Assembly: GCA_036703315.1 (NCBI GenBank)
Contig: DATNPH010000059.1
Location: forward strand, 1-18,750
Length of the DNA: 18,750 nucleotides
Origin: DATNPH01 sp036703315
GTDB taxonomy: Bacteria; Cyanobacteriota; Cyanobacteriia; Cyanobacteriales; Coleofasciculaceae
Direction: 5' to 3'
Each line of letters starts with the position of its first letter. The stretch's first letter is position 1. The translations under genes and the position numbers were made by a program. This document shows positions 6,855-14,374 of the stretch, in pieces. A model generated the notes under the pieces. The model was not told the DNA's origin, searched no databases, and saw only the letters and a list, made by a program, of their open reading frames with translations.

Positions 6855-7223
6855 TTACTTCTTCCAAATCACCAATAGGACACCACAGATAATCAAGCCT
6901 AAACCGATGACACGGCTTAAGGGAATGGCTTCTCGAAAGAAAAAATAGCCCATAAACACCGAGAAGACGTAAATCAAAGCGGCGGAAGGACCCGCGACGC
7001 TGAGATTCACCCGTGTGAGCAGCAAAATGTAAACGACGGCTCCTAGACCATAGAAGCATAGACCCGCCAGCAGTTCTGGGGTCATCAGCATAGTAAAAAT
7101 ATGACCAATCCAATTGGTTGCATTGACTTTTCCCAGCTTTAGCGCCCCAGCTTTGAGCAAGAATTGTCCGGCAACACTCGTTACAATCGCTATCAGGAAA
7201 AGTCCAAATTCAGGTAAGGTCAC
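6855..7223 (-). CDS. Small four-helix membrane protein, DMT/SMR-like
   Basis: 122 aa, almost entirely hydrophobic, with about four membrane helices (4-22, 45-68, 76-95, 101-119) and a C-terminal IWKK. The parts VAGQFLLKAGAL and GPSAALIYVFSVFMGYFFFREAI, followed by the last helix, resemble half-size members of the drug/metabolite transporter superfamily (EamA or SMR type), which work as dimers. The start is GTG 7223. The C-terminus lies only 8 bases from the MITE-like element, so the stop region may have been touched by the insertion. Substrate unknown. It diverges from the next gene across a 105-base gap that must hold both promoters. Confidence 0.75.
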   Translation of the reverse strand: MTLPEFGLFLIAIVTSVAGQFLLKAGALKLGKVNATNWIGHIFTMLMTPELLAGLCFYGLGAVVYILLLTRVNLSVAGPSAALIYVFSVFMGYFFFREAIPLSRVIGLGLIICGVLLVIWKK

Positions 7224-7328
7224 GAATATCTCAAGAGTACGAGTTGTTCAGTCTCCTAGTTTACAGGTAGCGAGACGGAGCCTGAATTAGCGAATACAAT
7301 AACGTCGGTAGATTTGATTTAGATCGTT

Positions 7329-8030
7329 ATGACGAGCGTTACTCAATCTTCCTATACTCAAGAGCAAATTGCGGCTTGGCTACGTGGTTTACTTACTGTT
7401 GCTTGGGCAGACGGTCACTATGACCCAGAAGAACAAGAGGTGCTTGCCCGACTTACTCAAGATGAACTGGCTCATGACACTGATTTGGCGTGTCTTGAGG
7501 AGCCAATTTCTCCTGAGGAACTTGCGGCGGCTTTGGGTGAAGACCCGACTATGGCAGAGAATTTTTTAAGAACTGCTGCAATGGTAGCTTTAGCAGACGG
7601 CGTCTACTCGACCGCTGAAGCAGATGTTCTACACCAATTCAGTGAGGCACTAGGGCAGAAGGTAGAAGCACTGGAATCACTGCGGCTAACGCTTTACGAC
7701 GGTCAATCCATTGCGCAGACTGACCCTAAGCATGAATTGTCTCAGCAACCAGGGATGTCTCCTCATCCCCACTCAGATGTCCTACAACCAGTACGGCAGT
7801 GGTTAGACGGCATGGAAGTTCATGACCCACGGGTAGCACGATTCGTGTGCAAAATGATTCCAGCTCAATGTCCTTTTGAGCGAGATGTCAAGCTATTTGG
7901 TCACAAAATAGTCCATATTCCACCCCTTTGTAAGCTGAATCCCCTGTATGAACAGTTGGTAGGCTTGCGCTTCCGTGCTTTGTCTTATCTAGCGGATGAG
8001 CGTGGAGAAGACATCTCACCTTATTGTTAA
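7329..8030 (+). CDS. TerB-like plus Mo-nitrogenase C-terminal-like protein
   Basis: 233 aa. Residues 12-115 are two helical repeats, each with an ADG turn (GLLTVAWADGHYDPEEQEVL, MVALADGVYSTAEADVL), as in TerB/tellurite-resistance-like domains. Residues about 152-233 (VRQWLDGMEVHDPRVARFVC, MIPAQCPFERDVKLFGHKIV, HIPPLCKLNPLYEQLVGLRF, YLADERGED) match the cyanobacterial domain named Mo-dependent nitrogenase C-terminal, which despite the name is widespread in non-fixing cyanobacteria and has no proven function. Three cysteines in the C-terminal domain (C170, C177, C197, roughly) could bind metal. No signal peptide. It precedes obg in the same direction, 105 bases apart; the gap is made of heptamer repeats, so co-transcription is possible. 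Confidence 0.8.
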   Translation: MTSVTQSSYTQEQIAAWLRGLLTVAWADGHYDPEEQEVLARLTQDELAHDTDLACLEEPISPEELAAALGEDPTMAENFLRTAAMVALADGVYSTAEADVLHQFSEALGQKVEALESLRLTLYDGQSIAQTDPKHELSQQPGMSPHPHSDVLQPVRQWLDGMEVHDPRVARFVCKMIPAQCPFERDVKLFGHKIVHIPPLCKLNPLYEQLVGLRFRALSYLADERGEDISPYC

Positions 8031-8040
8031 GTGTGGTGGA

Positions 8041-8075
8041 TCATTAGTCAGTAGTTATCAGTCATTAGTCGGTGG
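8041..8075. repeat. Heptamer tandem array, TCATTAG type
   Basis: In strict 7-base register: TCATTAG, TCAGTAG, TTATCAG, TCATTAG, TCGGTGG. It begins 10 bases after the upstream stop codon. STRR-type repeat. Confidence 0.7.
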
Positions 8076-8100
8076 AAAAACCATGGACAGCTGACATAGA

Positions 8101-8128
8101 ACTAAGGACTAGGAACTAAGGACTAAGG
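8101..8128. repeat. Heptamer tandem array, ACTAAGG type, in the obg leader
   Basis: ACTAAGG, ACTAGGA, ACTAAGG, ACTAAGG, followed by ACAAGTT and the obg start codon. AAGGA (8125-8129), formed by the last unit and the next base, sits 6 bases before the ATG and is the only plausible ribosome binding site. Confidence 0.7.
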
Positions 8129-8135
8129 ACAAGTT

Positions 8136-9221
8136 ATGCAATTTATTGACCAAGCAGAAATTGAGGTGGAAGCTGGTAAGGGTGGCGACGGTATTGTAGC
8201 GTTTCGGAGAGAGAAGTATGTGCCTGCTGGGGGGCCGGCTGGCGGCAATGGAGGTCGTGGCGGCGATGTCATCCTAGTAACAGTAGAACACCTGCAAACG
8301 TTACTTGATTTCAAGTATGCTCATCGATTCAAAGCTGATGACGGTGGGCGTGGAGGGCCAAACAACCGAACTGGCGCAGATGGACGCGATCGCACAATTG
8401 AAGTTCCCCGTGGCACCGCCGTCTATGATGCTGATACCAATGAAATGATAGGTGATTTGGTGGAACCGGGACAAACGTTCTGCGTAGCGAAAGGTGGCAA
8501 GGGAGGTCTGGGGAACAAGCACTTCCTAAGTAATCGTAATCGAGCGCCAGAGTATGCCTTACCGGGACTACCCGGAGAGCAACGAAACTTGCGCTTGGAG
8601 TTGAAGCTGCTAGCTGAAGTGGGAATTATTGGTTTACCCAATGCGGGTAAGTCTACCCTGATTTCTTCAATTTCAGCAGCACGACCGAAGATAGCAGACT
8701 ACCCCTTTACGACTCTGATTCCCAATTTGGGCGTTGTGCGTAAACCGAGTGGTGATGGCACAGTTTTCGCGGATATTCCTGGGTTAATTGAGGGTGCCCA
8801 TACGGGGGCTGGTCTAGGTTACGATTTTCTACGTCATATCGAGCGCACGCGCTTACTGCTGCACTTAATTGATGCTACTGCCGATGACCCGATCGCCAAC
8901 TATCAAACCATTCAACAGGAGTTACATGCTTATGGACGAGGGTTACCAGAGCGTCCCCAAATTCTCGCTCTCAATAAGATAGATGCCGTTGATCCAGAGA
9001 CTGTAGATGCTCTTGCTACTCAGCTGAGTCAGCTGAGTCAGGTGCCAGTTTTCCAAATCTCAGCCGTGGCTCAAACCGGATTAGATGCTCTCCTGCAAAA
9101 AGTCTGGCAATCTCTCGACCAGTTAACCCAGAGACTTGAGACTGGGGATTGGGGACAAGGAAGCCTTGGTAGTGAAATCTCGGAACCTCCCTTATCGTCC
9201 CAATCACCAATCCCTAATTGA
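8136..9221 (+). CDS. obg: Obg/CgtA family GTPase
   Basis: 361 aa. The glycine-rich Obg fold fills residues 1-158 (FIDQAEIEVEAGKGGDGIVA, PAGGPAGGNGGRGGDVI). The G domain follows: G1 GLPNAGKS (166-173), switch region DYPFTTLIPNLGVV, G3 DIPGLIEG (213-220), G4 NKID (280-283), G5 SA (309-310). Obg proteins are essential GTPases acting on the 50S ribosomal subunit and in stress control. There is no OCT domain; instead a short tail (330-361) is encoded partly by GGGGATTGGGGA-like low-complexity DNA and probably carries no function. A 9-base tandem repeat (CAGCTGAGT) at about 9021-9041 encodes QLSQLSQ. The stop overlaps the convergent serine hydrolase gene by 8 bases. Confidence 0.97.
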   Translation: MQFIDQAEIEVEAGKGGDGIVAFRREKYVPAGGPAGGNGGRGGDVILVTVEHLQTLLDFKYAHRFKADDGGRGGPNNRTGADGRDRTIEVPRGTAVYDADTNEMIGDLVEPGQTFCVAKGGKGGLGNKHFLSNRNRAPEYALPGLPGEQRNLRLELKLLAEVGIIGLPNAGKSTLISSISAARPKIADYPFTTLIPNLGVVRKPSGDGTVFADIPGLIEGAHTGAGLGYDFLRHIERTRLLLHLIDATADDPIANYQTIQQELHAYGRGLPERPQILALNKIDAVDPETVDALATQLSQLSQVPVFQISAVAQTGLDALLQKVWQSLDQLTQRLETGDWGQGSLGSEISEPPLSSQSPIPN

Positions 9222-11286
9222 TGTAATTTTCAGACACAATCGCTCTAGTCAGTGTGGCTGTGCCTCTAGCCGGCATCGAAGTTGTACTAGGGGTAGCACG
9301 GGGTTGATTGAAGTACTCATAGGCTGTGCGAGAAATTTGGCGGATCAATTCCTCAGCTGTCGAGTCGTTATGGGATCGTTTAACCATGACAGCGATAATG
9401 TAACGTTTGCCAGTCGGCATATCTACCAAGCCAACATCAGCCAAAAGTGAGCCAATGGTGCCTGTTTTATGGGCAATTGTGGCACCAGTCCCTAGACCTT
9501 TGGGTAGCAGTGTGTTGAGCTGCGTTTGCTGCATGATATCCAGAATGCGATCGCGCGATCGCATTGACACCAAATCACCTCGATTCACGATTGAGAGTAA
9601 ATTTGCCAGTTCTTGAGGACTAGTAGTATTTGTCCCTTCTATATCTGGCAGGGGGTTACGCAGTACGGTTGCGGTCAAGCCCCAAGAGCGGAACCGTTGA
9701 TTTAACACCTCAGCACCACCCAGTCGAGCGACTATCATATTAGTGGCGGTATTATCACTTATTGTGATCATCTTTGTTGCCACTTCAAGAGCTGTATACT
9801 GGCTGCCGGGTTGCTTGTACTGGAGATCGCCAGAACCAGCCACCATCATTTCCGGTTTCATCGTTAGGGTTTCATCCAACCGAATTTTGCCCTCATCGAC
9901 ATCTTTAAAGAAAGCAACAAGAATTGGCAGTTTAATTGTGCTAGCCGCTGCAAAGCTGGAGTTAGCATCCAAGTTGAGGTAGGCCCCCATATCGAGATCC
10001 ATTAGGAAGACTCCGGGTTGCAATTTCGGGTTTTGCGCCACTAGAGCCTGTATTTTGGCTTTCAACGGCAAGATTTCCTGAGCCACTGGCAGTTGTGGAG
10101 AACTGTTTGCCTTAGTAGGAGTTTCCTGGATTTGAGTTTTGGCAGGATCTTTGGCTTTGACTGACGCTTGCGTTGCTGGATCTAAGGCTGACAATAGGGT
10201 TCCCGCGATCGCACCAATACCAATCCCCAGAATCAGCATACGGATGATATAGACAAGCGGACTGACTGAACGTTTTTGTGGGCGTCGAGATGTCTGATTT
10301 TTCTTACCTTGAGACGATTGAGCGCTAGGGTTTTGCCTAATGCCTCTGGCATCGGGCATTCTTCCTTGTGCTGGCACACTAGGTATAGCAGTGGTCTTTC
10401 TTGACCGATTCTGTTCCCGTTGACCGTTGCCCAGAGCGGTGGAAGGTTTAGAGCGTACAGACACCTCCTGTGAGTCAACGCTGTTGCGTCCCTTACGTCC
10501 ACGACTCGCGTCAATTGATCTTGGATTTTGGATTCTCCCTGTATTCCCCTCTTGATAAGAGGGGGTTTCGGGCTGTAGGGGGGAGTTTGGATTAACTGCC
10601 CATGGATTTATCCGTGAGCTTGAAGCTGATTGATTTTCTTCCCTTGTGTATGCTGATTCCTGAGTTCTGTATTCGTTGAAACCAGAGTTTTTTGGGAGTG
10701 GTCTCTTGCGAGTCCTCTTGAATGTTGGTAGTTGCCCAAGACTACTTTCAGAACCCGATCGCAGTTGCTTTAGGTGAGGAGGAGGCGTTAGGGATTGCTG
10801 CCCTCTATACCGGGTTGTCAGCTGTTTTATAAACCCAGGTTTAAGCGGCATTGATGTTTGGGTAGCAGACGCTGGCAAATTAGCCACTACTGACATGCGT
10901 TGACGTTGGCGACGTATTCCGGAGGGAAGTCTATGTTGAGTACCCAGACTTGCTACCTCTGGCGTTTGCCCTGTGCCTAATCGTCCCGATTCCCTAGTTT
11001 CACGAGCAAAGCCTTGTACGCGTCTGATAGTTTTTGGGTTTTCTTTTGGATTAGGCTCACGAAAATTCGCTACGGCTTCACTCCCCTGGTAATTGCTCTG
11101 CTGCGATCGCACTCTATTTTGTCGCATGCGTCGCTCAGCCGACTGAAACGGAACATGCGTCACGTCTTGCCCTAGAAGCTGTTTTGGCGGCTCTTGACGC
11201 AAGCGGGGACGAGGGCGAACTTGCTCCGTTCGCTGTTCTCCTTCAGGATTCTCAGGTTGACCCCTGTTGTCCATGGATGCTGCCAC
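9214..11286 (-). CDS. Membrane-anchored serine hydrolase, class A beta-lactamase-like, with long disordered N-terminus
   Basis: 690 aa from GTG 11286. I chose this start because GGAGG lies 7 bases upstream; ATG 11274 is possible, and the frame is open to ATG 11355. Residues 1-340 are low-complexity, rich in Arg, Gln, Ser and Pro, and predicted disordered. One membrane helix follows at about 343-369 (PLVYIIRMLILGIGIGAIAG), then a linker and the enzyme domain (about 405-660). This holds the three serine-hydrolase motifs: SxxK as STIK (449-452), SDN (510-512) and KTG (607-609). Orientation would place the basic tail in the cytosol and the enzyme in the periplasm. The omega-loop region reads RNPLPDIEGTNTTSP, shorter than in true class A beta-lactamases and without an obvious ExxxN, so a role in peptidoglycan metabolism or an esterase/peptidase is at least as likely as antibiotic resistance. 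It follows the trmJ-like gene on the same strand by 128 bases. Confidence 0.85.
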   Translation of the reverse strand: MAASMDNRGQPENPEGEQRTEQVRPRPRLRQEPPKQLLGQDVTHVPFQSAERRMRQNRVRSQQSNYQGSEAVANFREPNPKENPKTIRRVQGFARETRESGRLGTGQTPEVASLGTQHRLPSGIRRQRQRMSVVANLPASATQTSMPLKPGFIKQLTTRYRGQQSLTPPPHLKQLRSGSESSLGQLPTFKRTRKRPLPKNSGFNEYRTQESAYTREENQSASSSRINPWAVNPNSPLQPETPSYQEGNTGRIQNPRSIDASRGRKGRNSVDSQEVSVRSKPSTALGNGQREQNRSRKTTAIPSVPAQGRMPDARGIRQNPSAQSSQGKKNQTSRRPQKRSVSPLVYIIRMLILGIGIGAIAGTLLSALDPATQASVKAKDPAKTQIQETPTKANSSPQLPVAQEILPLKAKIQALVAQNPKLQPGVFLMDLDMGAYLNLDANSSFAAASTIKLPILVAFFKDVDEGKIRLDETLTMKPEMMVAGSGDLQYKQPGSQYTALEVATKMITISDNTATNMIVARLGGAEVLNQRFRSWGLTATVLRNPLPDIEGTNTTSPQELANLLSIVNRGDLVSMRSRDRILDIMQQTQLNTLLPKGLGTGATIAHKTGTIGSLLADVGLVDMPTGKRYIIAVMVKRSHNDSTAEELIRQISRTAYEYFNQPRATPSTTSMPARGTATLTRAIVSENYIN
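10546..10564. repeat. Perfect hairpin repeat inside the disordered coding region
   Basis: CCCCTCTT GAT AAGAGGGG, an 8-bp perfect stem with a 3-base loop, within the serine hydrolase gene at a part encoding PSYQEGNTG. It resembles small interspersed cyanobacterial palindromes that have been absorbed into a tolerant, unstructured protein region. Confidence 0.5.
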
Positions 11287-11414
11287 CGTTATACCTCCAA
11301 CACCACTAACTTTTTTGTGGACGGTTGACCCACATGTCACTACCCTTATCAACAATTACCGAATTCCTGAAGGGTTAGTTACTCTCTCAATAACTCAGGT
11401 AATGCAAGCCTATT

Positions 11415-12215
11415 TTAGGACTCCTTCGGGTCAGAACTATCATCAACAGCAAATTTTTGCTGAGATTTTAGTGCCCATTCCATCTGACGAAGAATTCCTC
11501 TGAGCATAGCAATTTCTTCTGTAGTGGGCATTGCCCGGTTTAACAGATGTCGAAACTTCTCCATACGTGATAGGGCAGTATGGGGATAAAGATAACCGAT
11601 CCTCAACAGCACAGCTTCTAGGTGTTCATAGTAGTCTTCTAAGGCATTTAATGGGGCGGTTTCATCGGAGTGGGGAGTGGGCTGGAGCTTTAGTGAGGAT
11701 GGGGAGTCGGGAGTCGGGAGTCGGGAGGGGTAATGGGTACTTTGGTAAAACTCGTAACAGCAAATGGCGACTGCCTGAGCCAGATTTAAAGAAGGATACT
11801 CCCAACTGGAAGGAATGCACACAAATCGCTGAGCATAATTTAGTTCAACATTGCTCAATCCCCGGTCTTCTGGTCCAAAAATTAAGGCAGATGTTACTGA
11901 TTCTTCCAGTAACCAAGGCAGTGCTTCTCTGGGGCTTTCTAGTTGAGTGGAGAGGGTGCGGACACGGGCAGTTGTTGCGATCGCACGCTGACATCCGATT
12001 AAAGCATCTGGCAAACTCGCTACCTGTTGAGCAGCTTCCAAAATATCCGCTGCATGAACCGCCATCTGCCGTGCTTCTCTTCCCAAGGGGTCACACTGAG
12101 GATTGACCAGCACCAAACTCCGCAATCCCATGTTCTTCATTACACGCGCCACAGCACCCACATTCAAAGGTCCAGCTGGCTCAACTAAGACAATTTTTAC
12201 TTTTTTTAAAACCAT
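11415..12215 (-). CDS. trmJ: TrmH/SPOUT family RNA 2'-O-methyltransferase, TrmJ-like
   Basis: 266 aa. SPOUT motifs are intact: motif 1 EPAGPLNVGAVARVMKNMG (12-30, with the conserved Asn and Arg), motif 2 IFGPEDRGLSN (112-122) and motif 3 PSLNLAQAVAI (141-151), which form the knotted SAM site. The C-terminal helices (LEDYYEHLEAVLLRIGYL ... MEKFRHLLNR ... EEIAMLRGILRQMEWAL) are typical of TrmJ, which methylates position 32 of tRNAs. Between the SPOUT domain and this tail, residues about 163-187 (PSRLPTPDSPSSLKLQPTPH) are encoded by a GGGAGTC heptamer array plus a 16-base sequence shared with the MITE-like element; this looks like an in-frame repeat insertion in a linker. It diverges from the DUF2256 gene (81-base gap). 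tRNA target inferred from the family. Confidence 0.88.
   Translation of the reverse strand: MVLKKVKIVLVEPAGPLNVGAVARVMKNMGLRSLVLVNPQCDPLGREARQMAVHAADILEAAQQVASLPDALIGCQRAIATTARVRTLSTQLESPREALPWLLEESVTSALIFGPEDRGLSNVELNYAQRFVCIPSSWEYPSLNLAQAVAICCYEFYQSTHYPSRLPTPDSPSSLKLQPTPHSDETAPLNALEDYYEHLEAVLLRIGYLYPHTALSRMEKFRHLLNRAMPTTEEIAMLRGILRQMEWALKSQQKFAVDDSSDPKES
11702..11727. repeat. Heptamer repeat (GGGAGTC)3 inside the trmJ-like gene
   Basis: Three complete GGGAGTC units and a partial fourth. Three units equal 21 bases, so the array keeps the frame and adds seven residues. Just beside it, 11684-11699 repeats the 16-mer GGAGCTTTAGTGAGGA also present in the MITE-like element (6782-6797). Confidence 0.7.
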
Positions 12216-12296
12216 CTCAAGGGATAGATTCTTAATGTTTTATACTTTAATTAATATTTCTTTACAAGAAAGCAAACAATCTATTGTGAACTTAGC

Positions 12297-12449
12297 ATGG
12301 CACGCCAGCGCTCTAAATCTGACCTGCCCACGAAAATTTGCCCTGTATGTGAACGCCCGTTCACTTGGCGTAAGAAATGGGTAGATTGCTGGGAAGATGT
12401 GAAATACTGCTCAGAACGGTGCCGCCGACGCAAATCTCAAGCTGAGTAG
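12297..12449 (+). CDS. DUF2256 mini-protein with a four-cysteine motif
   Basis: 50 aa, ATG 12297 to TAG 12449. The sequence MARQRSKSDLPTKICPVC ... RPFTWRKKWVDCWEDVKYC ... SERCRRRKSQ has CPVC and CSERC-type pairs (C15, C18, C39, C43; C31 between), which should fold as a small zinc ribbon. It is highly basic. DUF2256 is a short, widely distributed family in cyanobacteria and other bacteria, of unknown role; relatives are sometimes fused to or near photolyase-like genes, but no such gene is here. No clear ribosome binding site. It diverges from the trmJ-like gene. The 269-base gap that follows (12450-12718) shows no gene. Confidence 0.85.
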   Translation: MARQRSKSDLPTKICPVCERPFTWRKKWVDCWEDVKYCSERCRRRKSQAE

Positions 12450-12718
12450 CACGGGTAAGCTTTGGATGCTTTTTCTTCCATTGTGTTGAGCAATCAGCAC
12501 CAAAAAGCGATCGCGATCACAGAGGACTCTATCAAGTCGTATGCCCAAACACTACTAGCTTGCAGGAAAGCAGGAAGAGCAGATCTTTAATGGCAACTTG
12601 GGATCAACTTAACCATTGCGTTGACGTAATTAAAATTTGTAAATTAGTTAAAATTTGGCGCTACACTACAGCTTTGCCGGACTCGGAAAGTTGAAACTCT
12701 CAAACTTCTTGAACACTT

Positions 12719-13708
12719 ATGTCAGTTAATCAGGTGCAACCCAAACTTATTATTCACGGTGGGGCAGGTAGTTCTCTTAAAGGCAAACAGGGAGCTGATG
12801 CCGTGCGCAAGTCGCTCTATAAAGTTATTGAGGAAGTTTATGCCTTGTTGTTGTCTGGTGCCGATGCTGATGAGGCTGTCGTCGTAGGCTGTAAACTCCT
12901 AGAAGATGATCCTCGCTTTAATGCTGGAACCGGTTCAGTGCTGCAATCAGATGGGCAAATCCGGATGAGTGCGTCATTGATGCAAGGGCAGTCTCAGCGC
13001 TTCAGCGGTGTTATCAATATCTCACGGGTGCAAAATCCCATTAGTCTAGCGATGTTTTTGCAAGAGTCAGCTGACCGCGTGTTATCCGAGTATGGGGCAG
13101 CTGAACTGATGCGAGAACTCAATACCCCACTATACAATCCTCTAACTGACATTCGGTTACAAGAGTGGATTTTGGAGCGGCAGGAAAATTTTGACAAGAC
13201 GATGGCGGGAGTCATCGCGGAGCAAGAACTGGTTGAGACATCCGATAGCGAAGCGGTAGCAACCCCAGGATCGTCAGCGGGACGCGGCACGATTGGTGTT
13301 GTTGCTCTAGATAGTAAGGGATGTCTAGCCGCAGGCACATCGACAGGTGGCAAAGGCTTTGAACGGATTGGTCGCGTTAGTGATTCGGCAATGCCAGCAG
13401 GAAACTACGCCACTAATCATGCAGCGGTTAGCTGTACTGGTATTGGGGAACATATTATTGATGAATGTCTGGCGGCGCGGATTGTTGTACGCGTTACAGA
13501 TGGTTTGCCCATTTCTAAGGCAATGGAGCGTTCATTTAAGGAAGCCCGTGAGCATCAGCGAGATTTTGGAGCGATCGCCATTGATGCCAGTGGTGCAATC
13601 TCTTGGGGCAAAACTAGCCAAGTCCTCCTCGCAGCTTACCACACAGGCGAAGAGATGGGTGACACTTTAGACTGGACTGATGGAACTTTAACAGGTTTTA
13701 CCTTTTAA
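12719..13708 (+). CDS. iaaA: Plant-type L-asparaginase / isoaspartyl peptidase (Ntn hydrolase)
   Basis: 329 aa. Begins with the family signature LIIHGGAG (10-17), followed by DDPRFNAGTGSVLQSDGQI (63-81). The autocleavage site is GRGTIGVVALD: cleavage before T191 gives the alpha (1-190) and beta (191-329) chains and frees the catalytic threonine. The partner loop GTSTGGKGFERIGRVSDSA (206-224) is the cyanobacterial variant of the substrate-binding segment. The enzyme hydrolyses isoaspartyl dipeptides and, more weakly, asparagine; in cyanobacteria it would also help break down cyanophycin-derived beta-aspartyl-arginine. Cytosolic; no signal peptide. A possible promoter starts with TTGACG at 12621. 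Single gene; no clear terminator after it. Confidence 0.93.
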   Translation: MSVNQVQPKLIIHGGAGSSLKGKQGADAVRKSLYKVIEEVYALLLSGADADEAVVVGCKLLEDDPRFNAGTGSVLQSDGQIRMSASLMQGQSQRFSGVINISRVQNPISLAMFLQESADRVLSEYGAAELMRELNTPLYNPLTDIRLQEWILERQENFDKTMAGVIAEQELVETSDSEAVATPGSSAGRGTIGVVALDSKGCLAAGTSTGGKGFERIGRVSDSAMPAGNYATNHAAVSCTGIGEHIIDECLAARIVVRVTDGLPISKAMERSFKEAREHQRDFGAIAIDASGAISWGKTSQVLLAAYHTGEEMGDTLDWTDGTLTGFTF

Positions 13709-13887
13709 TCAGCAATCAATAGCAACCGCGATCGCTATGGGGAAGTCTATGTCCTAGCTTGCTCATAGCGCTCAGGCTGACGTAGGCTAGGCTGAGGCTG
13801 GGCTCGGTTATGCTCCGGCAAGCTAACATCCTACTACGCTAACGTGAAATGCGAGACAATTAAAGTACACCCATCCAAGAACAACAA

Positions 13888-14100
13888 ATGAATATCATTG
13901 GTAGTGCTGCTGCCTGTTGTGCTCACTCAACCTTAGCTGCTGATGAACAAACAACTCAAGAAATATTGGCAGCACAAGGCGTACAGGAAGAAACCAATCA
14001 GCCTTCTCCCACTCAAAAATTTGATTGGGAGCAAAACGCAGCTAAGTTACGAGAACTAAAACTGGCAAACAGTTCACTCAACCGTGATCAGGCTAGTTAA
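13888..14100 (+). CDS. Possible small hypothetical protein
   Basis: A 70-residue frame (MNIIGSAAACCAHSTLAADE...) lies in the 666-base gap between the asparaginase and leuA-like genes. The C-terminal half is charged and could be helical (FDWEQNAAKLRELKLANSS). No family is recognised, no Shine-Dalgarno sequence precedes the ATG, and the start is not unique. The flanking DNA 13709-13887 is rich in GGCT repeats (13769-13804) without a gene. It may be a chance frame. Confidence 0.3.
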   Translation: MNIIGSAAACCAHSTLAADEQTTQEILAAQGVQEETNQPSPTQKFDWEQNAAKLRELKLANSSLNRDQAS

Positions 14101-14236
14101 ACAGCTGCTTGTCTTTCCAAGATTAGAAGAATGGCACTACGGTCAAAGCGGTAGACCAATCAACACAATTCGCGGGCGATCGCGTTGGCAGCCTGGGGTA
14201 CGTGAATAGCCATGTCAGTTAGCCGCAATGATGGCT

Positions 14237-14272
14237 AAAAACAAAACCCCACTGGGACTACGCCTGCGGGGT
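14237..14272 (-). terminator. Probable terminator of the leuA-like gene
   Basis: Read on the minus strand: ACCCCGC-a-GG, a short loop, CC-a-GTGGGGT, then TTTTGTTTTT. The stem is mostly G-C with one A-A mismatch and a G-T pair. It lies about 100 bases beyond the stop at 14375. The rest of 14101-14374 shows nothing else. Confidence 0.65.
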
Positions 14273-14374
14273 ACATCGAAATGATTGCTACTTTGTTTAT
14301 AGCTCTTAAGTTGATGCCAGTTGTATATCGTCTAGGTCACTTTGAGTTCTGGCACATTGACGCTTCCACATCAA

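Noticed and set aside
6676..7113. A 145-residue minus-strand reading frame
   Set aside because: It runs through the MITE-like element and out of frame over the small membrane-protein gene; its composition is not protein-like.
8041..8128. Heptamer arrays as a possible CRISPR
   Set aside because: Units are 7 bases without spacers; this is STRR-type repetition.
11531..12106. A 191-residue plus-strand frame opposite trmJ
   Set aside because: It is antisense to a gene with all SPOUT motifs intact and reads through the heptamer repeat (MGSRESGVGRG).
14221..14277. A 17-18 codon plus-strand frame (MAKNKTPLGLRLRG)
   Set aside because: Too short, without a ribosome binding site, and it lies on the terminator hairpin of the opposite strand.
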